A stretch of DNA of 64,000 nt from Cerrena zonata (lineage: Eukaryota; Basidiomycota; Agaricomycetes; Polyporales; Cerrenaceae), in the NCBI GenBank assembly GCA_038087015.1, contig JASBNA010000020.1, positions 558,001 through 622,000 of the forward strand, written 5' to 3'. Within the stretch, counting starts at the first letter, position 1, and each line of letters begins with the position of its first letter. Position numbers and translations under genes: made by a program. Below are positions 24,422 to 35,182 of this stretch, piece after piece. Under the pieces are notes generated by a model. The model was given only the letters and a program-made list of their open reading frames with translations. It was not told the origin of the DNA and ran no database searches.

Positions 24422-25486
24422 ATGCGTTTCTCTGCCGTCATTGCTCTCGTCATTGCTGTTGTTTCATCGACCCCTTCAATCGCCTTTACTACATCGTAAG
24501 CCATCCAAAACCTACCACTGACCAACTATGGCTGATTATTCGATCATCTCAGAGGCCTTCATATTGGAATTCCCGAGAGCAATCCGGACTTTAAACCCTA
24601 CCCTCTATCTCTCGAAGCACGTGAACAGTTGCTTGGAGAGGCTCTCGCTCGTCGGAATCAAGACTTGTGAGTGTTGTCATGCAACTGATACCATAATATT
24701 CTTAAGCTAATACTATGTTCAGAACCTTGAAGAAGGTTTCTAGTAAGCCAGTCCCGCCCAGACTTGTGAAGTTGCCTCGGAGATATAGCTCGGTTATTGC
24801 TCGCGATGAACTCGACGCCCGCACCTGGGCTGTGGATCCTAAGACGTATTTCCTGACTTTCAAAGAGACTCGAGACGACGAGTAATTATTGCATCTTCAA
24901 TCATATACTAAAGCTTTCTGACAACTAGTTCAATTTTAGATTAGCCAAGCGAATTATCGGTTCGGAAATTACGCCCGCATTGTCCAAATGGATGGCTCAA
25001 CATCCTAACATCAAATGGGCTCGGGACGACGAGTAAATCTCAATTTCTTAATCATATTCTAAAACTTATTAACGTTTATCTCAATATTAGGTTAGCCAAG
25101 CGAATTATCGGTTCGGAGATTACGCCTGCATTGTCTAAATGGATGGCTCAACACCCTAACATCAAATTTGCTCGAGATGACGAGTGATTATGAGTTTCCC
25201 GATCATATCCCAAAGTTTATTGACATTCATTTCAATTCTAGATTGGCCAAGCGAATTATCGGTTCGGAAATTACGCCCGCATTATCCAGATGGATGGCTC
25301 AACACCCTAACATCCAATTCGCTCGAGATGACGAGTAATTATGAATTTCCCAATCATATCCCAAAGTTTATTGACATTAATTTCAATTCTAGACTGGCCA
25401 AGCGAATTATCGGCTCGGAGATTACGCCTGCATTGTCTAAGTGGATGACTCAACATCCCAATATCATGTGGGCCCGGGAGTATTAG
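24422..25486 (+). CDS. secreted multi-copy peptide precursor with four tandem repeat exons and kexin sites
   Basis: Seven exons: 24422-24495, 24553-24666, 24723-24881, 24940-25032, 25091-25183, 25242-25334, 25393-25486. All introns are phase 2 and 56-58 nt. Exon 1 is a classic signal peptide (MRFSAVIALVIAVVSSTPSI then AFTT). Exons 2-3 form a pro-region with dibasic ALARR and LPRR sites. Exons 4-7 each encode one 31-residue unit opening LAKR, followed by IIGSEITPALSKWM and ending near ARDDE. Lys-Arg fits the fungal kexin Kex2, which would release about four near-identical peptides. The variable positions lie near the unit's C-terminus (NIKWARDDE, NIKFARDDE, NIQFARDDE, NIMWAREY). Nucleotide changes between units are mostly synonymous, implying selection on the peptide. 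No domain or known precursor family was recognised. Alternatives are a pheromone-like, defence or RiPP precursor, or a structural repeat protein. Function unknown. Confidence 0.8.
24940..25486 (+). repeat. four-unit exon-intron tandem repeat, exact 151-nt period
   Basis: Repeat exons start at 24940, 25091, 25242 and 25393, i.e. steps of exactly 151 nt (93-nt exon plus 58-nt intron). Introns within and just before the array (24882-24939, 25033-25090, 25184-25241, 25335-25392) are all 58 nt. Units 1 and 3 share the codon choices GAA/CCC/TCC, while units 2 and 4 share GAG/CCT/TCT; introns 3 and 4 are the most alike. Confidence 0.93.
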
Positions 25487-26496
25487 TATAGCTCAAGTAA
25501 GTATCTGAATCTTGTGTTATTACTTGGTACTGACTGTCGTGACCCGTCTCAGATATGGATCACAGGAAAGGTCGTAGGAGGTAAAGTATGATGATATCAA
25601 CGGCAGGAGCGGTTACACGGCAGATTGCAGGAATGACAAGCAAAAGGCACTGGGTTAGGAGAAACTATACCTGTATGGCCCTGAATTACTGGATTCGTCG
25701 GCTCTTGCGAGTACTATTATGTATCTAGCCACATAGTCTTGGTGTGGAATTTATTCTTGAGTTTTGGGGCTGAAATGGATGGCAGTGTAGTTCCAATAAC
25801 CCGGAGGCATTAGCCATATTTGGAACACATGTTACATATTTGGTAACATGTGGTTTCTGACGTCATCTGGCTGATGAGAGAGAGAGAGAGAGGTGTGTAT
25901 GTTCTGTCTATCTACTCGATCTACTACAGGACGTGTATTCTATTTCGATCGATAAGACAAACAAGGAAAATTATCTAGACAATAACTAATCTACTGTGTA
26001 TCCCCGGCTGAGTAAGTACGTGTCTCTCATGCTACTTGAGCAGACTCTGTGTGATGAGTGTATGTATGCCAGTGTGTTGACCAGGGTCGCATTAAAAACT
26101 CATGTCCCGTGAAACCCTTTTTCGGGAAAACCAGTCCATATGAGAAAAGCTGCCCTATAGTCTTATGTTGATCGGGAGATAAACGGGTACGAGTCGGATT
26201 TGTATTCGTAACACGTTTATTGCGATCAGCTATGTAACAATCACTAGGTGTAGCGTCATTCAACATGCAGAAAAAGCATGTCAGCAGCGTCTATATAAAT
26301 TTCCCTCTTCATCTATGATATAGAAAACCCGACCTCAGCTGGTATCTGAGTGGAACACAAGACCCCGGGAGACTTGATACCGAGCGAAGTTAGCTGTGGC
26401 TGGTGGGACACCCCCAGAGTATCGTTGTGCTCTTGGGAAGCATCGTGCGTATACTCATATTGGCTGTGTATGGTCGAATCTGACACATAATCGAAG
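25487..26496. other. intergenic region with a GA microsatellite
   Basis: Contains the 3' flank of the repeat-peptide gene, a (GA)n run at about 25876-25892, and the promoter of the F-box gene. No coding frame is supported. Confidence 0.5.
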
Positions 26497-27677
26497 ATGG
26501 CATCAATTCTTAAGCTTCCACCGGAGCTTGACGACGTCATTATGAGCTTCCTAGTTGGCAATCAAGCTTCCTTACGGGCATGTGCTCTGACCTGCAAAGC
26601 GTGGGTGATAGCGAGCAGAAAGGTGCTGTACTGCGACATCAAGCTCGAGACAGAGAGCCAGTTCGATGCTTTCAAGCGTACCGTTTTATCGCGACCGCAT
26701 GTGGGGAAACGTGTACGTGTTTTACGCATTGATCGAAGCCGTCGTAAGTACAAAGACCAAAATCCATGGATCAATAACAAGTTGCTGTGCATTCTACGGC
26801 TTCTCAAGGGGGTCCGAACCTTCGAGCTCATCAATGTGAACGAACAATGGGGCCTTGTATCAATGCACCTTCTGTCAGTGTTCTGCAAAGCCGTTACCAA
26901 GCTTTCCGTCATCTCGTGCGGGATGTCTTCCGTCGAGTTGTTTTACCTCATCAGCGCCTTCAGCTCCTTAAATGACCTCGTCATCAAGGACTGGGTCGAT
27001 CTTCCACGTCCCTGGGTATTTGATGTCACTTGGAATTGGAATCATACCGTGGCTCCAGCTCTACGCATAACAAAATTGACACTCCAGACCAGTGACTGTC
27101 TCCTTGAGGAGTTCTTTGGCTTGGTTCTTATGACAGGTGCGAGGACAGCGCTCCGAGATGTCGCAGTCGCAATCGACAAACAAAGCCTTGCTGCCTATGC
27201 GTTATTCCTAAGCGGGTTTGGCTCTCAACTGGAGCACCTGGAGCTGAGATTTAGGCAGAATTATGGTGACAACCCTCGACATGCTGCCGGTATGTGTGCC
27301 GATGTTATCGCCTTTCAACGACAACTAACGGTACCCTAGATATTGTTACACGCATGAATCTCGCTGTCAATACGGGTCTGAAATCGCTCACATTTCGATC
27401 TGCCGCACAGCAAGTAGTCTTTGGACTTCTTTCCCAGATCGCTGCTCCGCATCTCGAAAGGATAACCTTCCGAACTCGAATTAACTCCTTGCAGGACATC
27501 AGAGACATCCGACCAGACTTCATATTGTTTCTGCCGCATCTGAAGAGCGTTCGTGAAGTGAGGGTTCTTTACACTGGCAGATATACACATGCAGAGGTAT
27601 CTGAACGATTTGAAGATACTTTTGGAGAAATCGTGAGTGGAGGAATGATACTTCTCGAACGTGATTATGAGGCCTAG
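26497..27677 (+). CDS. F-box protein
   Basis: Two exons, 26497-27289 and 27340-27677 (50-nt intron). The N-terminus LKLPPELDDVIMSFLVG, then LRACALTCKAWVIASRKVLY, is a typical basidiomycete F-box, which docks to Skp1 in SCF ubiquitin ligases. The remaining ~330 residues have regularly spaced leucines (for example KLSVISCGMSSVELFYLI and HLERITFRT) like the degenerate leucine-rich substrate-binding region of these large lineage-expanded families. The substrate cannot be told. The start follows a clean upstream region. Confidence 0.85.
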
Positions 27678-28501
27678 GATTATAGATTGTTGATCATGGA
27701 TTAGTAATATATAGTACGGAAGCTTTGAAGACGATGAGACTACACTAATATTAATATTTTTGTGTTGTTCCGAATGTTTAATGACAGTCCTACAGTCAAG
27801 TGGATGACGGTAAGCCTACGAGATTGAGGAAAACATTAAACGTGGAATGTCCGGACATCTTACCCACACCCACAAGTGAAGAAACAGGACTGACCCGAAC
27901 CGCACTGACATGAGTGAATTATGATCCTTTTGTTTGGCATCTAGTTCGCGCCCCCATCCCATTTTTTTTTGGATACACCGTACGCCTACCTGCTAGACCT
28001 ATTTTGCAATACCTATACCCGGTGCTTAGAACCATATAATATTTATCCCACCGTATTCATGCCTTCCCATTATCTTTTTCATTGAGTCATCGTGAGAAGA
28101 CCTGGCCCTGTGGTGTGCTAAATATTCGGTTACGATGTGAAGAGAGTTACTGGGATTTAGTTGGAGGAGACGTTCTCCATGAAGATATGCATAGTAGAGC
28201 AATACTGATTTTGGTGCGATCGAGGTGATACATCAACATTGGAGATCACAACCACTACTATTGTACATTGATACGATCGAGCTAGGAGCCAGTTTACTAA
28301 TTCTTTTCTGGTTTTATCGACGTTCATAAAGAAATAGAGCTACGCGAGAGAAGAGCGGACTATTGATTTGTGGGGGTTGTACGACGGGGCTCATTGCACA
28401 AAATGGAAGTACCATTAAAGCTAAAATATCTGTGAGTAAGCCATCGATAGGACGTGCGTTCAACTTACCGACTATTAGAGCAACCATTTCCAGCTTCCAA
28501 C
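27678..28501. other. intergenic, edge of a tandem segmental duplication
   Basis: No gene. From about 28250 the sequence matches 30420 onward (shared core GAGCCAG...TTCTTTTCTGGTTTTA), marking the left end of the duplicated segment described separately. Confidence 0.6.
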
Positions 28502-29036
28502 TTAGTAGGTATTGGTAGCGGTCAGGGAGCAGTTCAATGTCTTCCCATCCTCACTCAAATTGGTGTTGACGATGATCTGTCTCGATAGAATATCATGAGA
28601 TCAATGTGAAATCGATAGGAAGAGAAGTATTGACCTGATATGTATAAACCACGTTGCCCCGGACAAAAGAGCCCTTAACGTTTTGGGTGCCAGTTTCTTC
28701 TGCCTTCTGGACAAGCTGGTCATCGATAGTGAGGCTCTTGGCTGCTGTTATGATGCGAGCAGTCCCAAGATTGAAGAAGATAACCAGTTGGTTCTGGTCA
28801 TCGAGCAGAAGATAGCTGGCTATGCCTCGGACCTTAGCAGGGGTGACCGTGGCCTGGTAGATGCCCCCATTGTTGGGTGTCGGAGCGGTTTGGTTCGGAA
28901 CATTAGAGGGCTGGGTAATGACCTTGCCAGCGGTCAAGAATGTCTTGTCGTTGGAAGGGATGAGAGTAAACTCTTCACTTGGAGTAGCCGTCTTGCCTAG
29001 CTCGTTCTTGATGGTCAAAGTGACTATGGTGGCCAT
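28502..29036 (-). CDS. small beta-rich protein, duplicated paralogue A
   Basis: Minus-strand exons 29036-28635 and 28576-28502 (58-nt intron) give 158 residues starting MATIVTLTIKNELGKTATPS. No signal peptide, no membrane helix, and a rhythm of short beta-strand-like segments (FTLIPSNDKTFLTAG, NGGIYQATVTPAKVRGIASY, NQLVIFFNLG, VVYTYQ then IIVNTNLSEDG). Ends TATNTY. About 60-65% alike by eye with the gene at 30616-31254. No family recognised; size and fold rhythm recall small cytosolic mushroom lectin-like or defence proteins, but no diagnostic motif supports that. If the intron is ignored, the frame ends 12 codons into it. Confidence 0.7.
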
Positions 29037-29505
29037 AATGTCTGAAGATCTGAAGAGACATCATCAATAAGGTAGCTGCGGACGACAACTTAGATGGTGC
29101 GCACCTGAGATACGAGTTGAACACTAGTGCAAAGGAGGAGATCAGTTGGAGAGTAAAGCTGCATTTGCCGTCGTTTTATCTTGTTTTGCGTCTCGGTCAG
29201 ACGGAGGCTCAAAAAAATGGCAGCTACGGAGACCGAGGTTGGAGATGTGAACGAAGAACAATTGAGCCTTATCGAGCCGTGAAGATACAACAGTGCAATA
29301 GTAGGTCAGCAGGTCGGTAGGTAAGACTTCCTACTGGTGTCCCGTGGTCAAACCTGGTCGTACAGACCATCGTTGGAAGTAAGTTCTGTCACAAACATTC
29401 CGAAGACATGGATCCATAGCACCTGTAGTAGTAGAACAAACTTGATCCCTTTTCGAAGAGCCTCTTCAACAAAAGTAATAGTAATCAGAAGGGACCCTCA
29501 AAAGA

Positions 29506-29911
29506 TCAGTCAAAAGGAATACTCGGCGGAGGTAATCGTCCAAAACACCCTTTACTTTGTTGAACCTTATGCAACTTGACCTTGTCAGAGCGACCTGGAA
29601 GCTTTCGGAGGGTCAGTTGTTCGAGGGTGCCTCCTGCAGTATTCCGAGTCATTACTAGAGCGACATCGGCGATTTCAATGGCCGTCAGGAACTGTGGGCT
29701 ATCCTGTCATCAGTAGACAGCTAGCATTTTGTCATATGCACTCATGATGAGTAAATTTTGACACCTTTCATAGAGTATACATACTAGAATGTCACGGTAT
29801 CAATACCTTCACTATAGTATGGGCACCAGCGGGAAAAATGGTATTTCCTGCTTTCACTTGATGAATGGAAGTAGCAAAATCTCCGAGTTCCAGACTTCCA
29901 GTGAGATTACC
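29506..29911 (-). pseudogene. two-exon fragment of an unidentified gene, copy 1
   Basis: Two minus-strand blocks, about 29911-29807 and 29703-29506, join through GT...AG signals. They read GNLTGSLELGDFATSIHQV, AGAHTIVK, then DSPQFLTAIEIADVALVMTR and a basic tail ending PPPSIPFD. Upstream the frame is broken, although a block TTYATGGDWDGAF near 30160 may be an earlier exon. A diverged second copy lies at 31697-32110. It looks like the C-terminal part of a longer protein; a glycoside hydrolase tail is only a guess. Confidence 0.4.
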
Positions 29912-30615
29912 TTACTGCATAGTAGTACATCACAGCCCGATTTGGGACTGGTAGTTGAACTTGGCGCAGCAGAATATCAAGAAGGTGGTAATGGCTTCTC
30001 GAACATCAGCAGTTCCCTCGGTTCCTCACAGTCGGGCCGCGGCTCCGCTAGGTTAGCAAGCCTCCCCCTGTCCATGCTTCTCATGTTTCTTGACCGTATT
30101 CGGCAACCCCCCCCTCAAGGTCGTATTTCATCGAAATGCACCATCCCAATCGCCGCCGGTAGCATACGTGGTTGAAACAGGCGTACCTGTTTTGAGACAA
30201 CTCATGATTTTTCTCCTCTTTGACGGTAAATATTCATCCACATGAGGCATCATCAAACGGCCCCCGCTTAACGCAACTCACTTCCGCTACAGATATAAGT
30301 TTATCTCAATTGCTCACGGTTTCGTCCGTGAGAATATTGGACATGGTGGCTTACAGTCTCCATCCGCATAGAAACATATGATATTTGGTGAGACTAGGTG
30401 AGTACTGTGTCGGACAGGTACCAATACTATTGCACATTGATACAATCGAGCTGGGAGCCAGTATACTATTCTTTTCTGGTTTTACCGACATTCGTAAAGG
30501 AATAGAGTTACGCGAGAGACGAGTGGACTGTTGATTTCTGTATCACCAAACACTAGCCTGAGGATGTGATTCATACGACGGGGTTCATTGTATCAAATGG
30601 GTAGACCTGTTGAAG

Positions 30616-31254
30616 CTATGCTATCCGTGGGTTAGGTTATCCTGTCATCAGCAATGTGTAGGTCTTCAACTTACCTCCAATTAAAGCTTCCGACTCCGAT
30701 TCAAGGCCTTGTATGTACATAGTATACGTATTGGTGGCCGTCAGGAAGCACATTGTTACCTTCCCGTCCGTACTCGTAGTAGTGTTGACGATTATCTATC
30801 TCAGTACAATCTGATGAGATCAATTTGAGTTCGATGGAAGAAAAATATTGACCTGAAATGTATAAACCTCATTGTTCTGGACAAAAGACCCGCTGACCCT
30901 ATTGCTGCCATTGTCTTCTGCCTTCTGAACGAGCTGGTCGTCGAGCTGAAGATTCTTGGATATTATCAAGAGGCGACAATTCCCATAAGTGAAGAAGATA
31001 ACCAGCTGATTCTGGTCATCGGGCAGAAGATAGTTGGCTATGCCTCGAACCCTAGGAGGGTTGGACGTGGCCTGGTAGATGCCCCCATTGTTGGGCTTCG
31101 AGGCGGTTTGGTTTGGAACACTAGAGGGCTCGGTAACGACCTGGCCAGCGACCAAATACGCCTTGTCTTTGTGAGGCGTCAAAGTGAATAATTCATCGGG
31201 TTGGCCCATCTTGCCCAGCTGGTTGTCGATGGTCAAAGTGACTGTGCTAGTCAT
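30616..31254 (-). CDS. small beta-rich protein, duplicated paralogue B
   Basis: Minus-strand exons 31254-30853, 30795-30675 and 30620-30616 (introns 30796-30852 and 30621-30674) encode about 175 residues, opening MTSTVTLTIDNQLGKMGQPD. The first exon is exactly as long (402 nt) as in paralogue A. The last part continues past the point where A stops, adding about 17 residues (TMYIQGLESESEALIG). The start is the ATG at 31254, matching the start of A. Same lack of signal peptide and helices. Function unknown; paralogy with A is clear. Confidence 0.68.
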
Positions 31255-31696
31255 GGTATCTGAAGACACGCCATTAATAGGGTAGATATTAAGGATAACT
31301 TGTATGGCACAAACCTGAGGTACGAGTTGGACTTAGCTCTAAGCGGGTAAGTACATCAATTGCTGCTGTTCGATGTCCTTTTACCTCGTTTTGTGTCTCG
31401 GTCAGGTGAAGGGGAAGATGTGATAGATATTGAGACAGAGACTTACGCAATAATTAGCGATGCGAATGAAGAGCGATGATAAGGTGACTGGAACGAACTT
31501 CTTCTTCGAAGGCCCTCTCCACAACAGTAACTTAATAAAAAATACAGAGGAGAGAAGAGACCTCAAACCATCAGTCAAAAGGTATGCTCGGCGGAGGTAA
31601 TCGTCCAGGATATCCCTTAACTTATCCGAGTCAAACCTTCTCCATCTTGAACTTATCAGAGCGACCTGGAAGCTTTCAGAGGGTCAGTGGCCTCAA

Positions 31697-32110
31697 TTAT
31701 TCGAGGGTGCCTTCTGCAGTATTCCAAGTCATTACCAGAGCGACATCGGCGGTTTCAATGGCCGTCAGGAACTGTGGGCTATCCTGTCATCAGTAGACAG
31801 CGAGCATTTTGTCATATGCACTCACGGTGAGTAAAATTTGACACCTTTCATAGAGCATACATACTAGAATGTCACGGTATCAATACCTTCACTATAGTAT
31901 GGGCACCAGCAGGAGAAACGGTATCTTGCCGCTTTCACTAGATGAATGGAAGTAGCAGAACTGTCGCAGATGAATATTGAGTAACGGCATCACGCGTTTG
32001 TGCTCAGCTCAGTGTGCCTTGACCGTATTCGGCAAAGACCCTCCTCCAGGTCATATCCCATTGAAATGCACCATCCCGACCACCGCCGGTAGTATACGTG
32101 TTGTCGCAGC
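31697..32110 (-). pseudogene. decayed second copy of the unidentified gene fragment
   Basis: Aligns with 29506-29911 and its upstream block. The readable pieces are NTYTTGGGRDGAFQWDMTW (near 32090), AGAHTIVK, and DSPQFLTAIETADVALVMTW, which now ends early at a TAA (31697-31699). Between the first two blocks the frame is shifted relative to copy 1. Both changes mark it as non-functional. Confidence 0.5.
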
Positions 32111-32137
32111 CAGGGTTGTCGTACCACGATAGACATT

Positions 32138-33872
32138 TTATATTTGCTGTTCCACCTCCTGTCCTCTCTCCTCTTGTAGTAGATACAAGTCCACAGCAAG
32201 GGGATTACTCGTCATCATGAGTGTCTCGGCCTTTCCTTGATGTTCGTCGGTGTCGTCAGTAGAAGAGCGTTGATTATCCCAACCCAGAGAGAGATTTAGG
32301 GTACCGTCACATCGTGTACCGTGATCCAAGGGTGCTCCCAAGTTACCCACGATGTCAAGCCGCGACGCGAACTCTGGGTCGGAAAATGTGGTTATGCGAA
32401 CCGTTGTAGGAGTAACTCCGTTCGTTGGCGAAGCGGAGACGAAGACGGATCGTAGGTTGAGCATGAAACGGGAAATGAGTATGGTGGTGAGCTATGGGAT
32501 ATGTTAATTCCACTTTTGATATTACCAGTCTTCACTTACGACATCGATGAAGAGCGGTAATGGATTGAGAAGCTGGAAGATGGGACTCAGTGTCTAGCTT
32601 GGAGAATACTTCATGGAAAACCCTACCAGATCAAATTGTAAGGTGATAAAGAAGACGGTATGAAGAAGCAAAAGTACGCTGCCCAATTATTGAGCATCAA
32701 CAATAGTCTTTTATACCCCTTGTTCTTACCAAAAGTATATCGTACCTGACATACATCGGTTAATGAGAAATAATGAGAAATAAGGGATGACTTACCATCA
32801 CGAATGAGGAGTGTAGTCACGACGGTTTTCATGTTCAGACGCGATGCAAGCCGCTTTGTATCCACTGTTTTGACTAGAGTGAGTGCGATCACGAGAATGT
32901 CAGAGGCAATTGAAGCGGCGTGTGTGACCATCGACACTAAAAACCCATTAGCATACTGTGTCAAGTCTTGGAATAGCATCGAAAGATTTACATCTGGTGA
33001 TGTATGTTTAGATCACTATATGACGAAGCGGGGCTAAAACTTACCTAGCAAATTGAGCATCTGAAAGCGAGAAGGTCTCAGCACATCCGACAAACGGTGC
33101 GGGCCAAGCAGCAGGTTTTGAGAGAGCGTAATGATACTTCACGGTAAATTTAGACAGTGTGAGGGACAGTATTCAGCAATATAAGGCTCACCATATTCGT
33201 CACGGGGACTAGTAAAGCTACAGAAAGCACGATCGACGCGGGTCGCCAATTTGCTCCCCAAATTGCGTAAATTCGACCTGCAGAGAAGACTGTCCACAGT
33301 GTTAATGAGTGTCGTTAAGGGTGTAAATAAATATTGTGTTGACCTGATACACCAACGTATACAAGGATGACCATGATTTCTTCCATTATAGTAGGGGCAG
33401 CGCAGCTACGTAAAGCAATAGGTCATTGCGTACATCTGCTTTCTTAGGTGTACATACGTCTATGAAGGTGTGAGTGTCACGGTTCTTCGCGATCGACAAA
33501 ACTTGACTTACTTTATCGTCCTGACCTGGCCATGAGAATGTGACCAGGACAAGTAATATTTTACTGAAAAGGGTAGAATATCGCAGTAGCAAGAAGATGA
33601 TACTGGCGCCTGTCAGTTTTCTTTGCCATATATGTTGGACTTCCAGGGGAAGTGTGAGGAGTTGATCATATAATAAGAGTGCTACACGACCATTGATTTG
33701 TGAGGTTCGGAGTCAAGGATAGTCGATAGCTTGGGTGTCCGTACCGAAAGTTGCAACTACGCAGTAACTTTCAATAACACTGATGATGTCGAAAATCAAT
33801 TTGATGATATTGCTTCCATATACTAGGTACTCACGATTGTTGGATGGATGCAGCACCGTTTGAGTTAGACAT
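32138..33872 (-). CDS. DUF6533-domain multi-pass membrane protein
   Basis: Start ATG at 33872-33870; first exons 33872-33835, 33767-33745 and 33681-33512, then several more short exons to a stop at 32138-32140. The N-terminal DUF6533 block is clear: YCVVATF, ALLLYDQLLTLPLEVQHIW and LTGASIIFLLLRYSTL. Later exons show RIYAIWGANWRPASIVLSV, a GC-containing extracellular loop (PFVGCAETFSLSDAQF), a helix with VIALTLVKTVDTKRLA and LLIRDG, and the usual ending ILISRFMLNLRSVF followed by a polar cytosolic tail. This seven-helix-like family is greatly expanded in mushrooms; its role is unknown. Confidence 0.82.
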
Positions 33873-35182
33873 ATTAGGGACGGTGTAGCAGGGAAAGAAG
33901 GGAGTCGGATGGGTTACAGGTTCTTTGGTTGCATTATACACATGGTCACAGTGAGATATATAGTATTCGGAAACATCGATAAGTTTATATCGGCAGTACA
34001 GACCAATGCGAGCTTCTTCCCAAAAATCTTTAGAAGAACAGGGTCCCATAGATCGGTATTATCAGTCAAAATAGTGTAGCGACCAACCATGGCTCAACGT
34101 TGAAACTTGTGGTTCTTCAAACGGCTCCGGACACTGTACAATCTGCATCAGCAGGGATCATCATGATTGAGAAAGGATGAAACGGTGATATATGTGGAGA
34201 GTGTATACCATCCTACACAGATTTGTGAAGATGCCATCTTGGTCCGCGATCGTACTCATCAGGAGAGGAGATTTCTCCGACTCAGATAGTTTGTTTGAGT
34301 TTCTGTCACACGGAGAACATTAGAAATAGCACTCGCGCCTGCTACCATTCAACATACGCACCTTATGACGCTATTAGGTCAGATACGCATTTCAAGTCCA
34401 GGTTTGGGAAGGTAGAGAAAGACTGACTCTTGAGTGTATGTGACTGAGTCATAAGCTATTATCTGAGTCGGTGTATGCATCAGCCCGATTCAATTTATTT
34501 CTTGGATTAACCTTGCCTCTGCGGCTGCCTCTAAGTTCGGTATTCAGGCTCCCAAACCCAATGTTATGTATATAACGGTTGCAATTATGGGGATCTTCTG
34601 TTTTACGTTTAATAGAATAATGTACGAACGAGCCAATGAAATATTAGGCGAAACCCGACGATCTGGAATAGGTGAATGGAGAAGCCGAGGTTGTCGAGTA
34701 CCAATACTTATTATTGAGTTTGTTAGAGCGTGGTTCTGCAGCGTCTTGCGCGCCGTTCTGGCAAGCCAATACAATTTGTATAGCACAACAGACCAAGAAC
34801 GCAAGAGTACAAGTCTTGAGCTTGAACGCCCAAAGCGATACAATCACTGGTATTATCATCATCATCTTCGTTGGGAGCTGAAGAGTTTAAGATCAGAGCT
34901 AAAGACCCAGAGAACTGAACAGCCCCTCGGTGACCATGCCTGTATGCTGAATACCGTAAGATAAGTTGCATTGGTATGTGGATAAGAGTAGGTATTCAGA
35001 GAGAGGATGTGGAAAATACTCGGTCGGCTAAGTTGCCTTGTTTGCTCCGAACAAACAAATGAGGCAGAATTTACCGAGAGCCAGCGGTGATTATAACTCT
35101 GTCACTACCTTTAAAGTCGTCCACCAAGCAACTACTTGTCTTCCTCTATTTTCCTTCCCTTTCCTCACGACAAAAACTAATA
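33873..35182. other. divergent intergenic region
   Basis: About 1.3 kb between the DUF6533 gene and the MAM33 gene, so it should hold both promoters. No gene recognised; overlapping open frames near 34.6-35.0 kb on both strands look like chance. Confidence 0.45.

Larger units (their letters stand above)
28250..32110. repeat. tandem segmental duplication of about 2.1 kb
   Basis: Two diverged copies, roughly 28250-29950 and 30420-32110, offset about 2.1 kb. Matching landmarks: the leader near 28258 and 30424, paralogues A and B, and the block GTCATATGCACTCA...GGGCACCAGC near 29731 and 31811. Each copy holds the small gene followed by the unidentified gene fragment. Confidence 0.8.

Noticed and set aside
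24940..25486. Four regularly spaced repeats considered as a CRISPR-like array
   Set aside because: The repeated parts are splicing-compatible exons with synonymous drift and the spacers are similar introns, in a fungal genome.
24422..25486. Assignment of the repeat gene to MSDIN, omphalotin (borosin) or alpha-factor families
   Set aside because: MSDIN precursors lack a signal peptide and repeats, omphalotin has a fused methyltransferase, and the unit shows no alpha-factor-like sequence; only the general kexin-repeat layout is shared.
25876..25892. GA-dinucleotide run
   Set aside because: Ordinary short microsatellite with no link to neighbouring genes.
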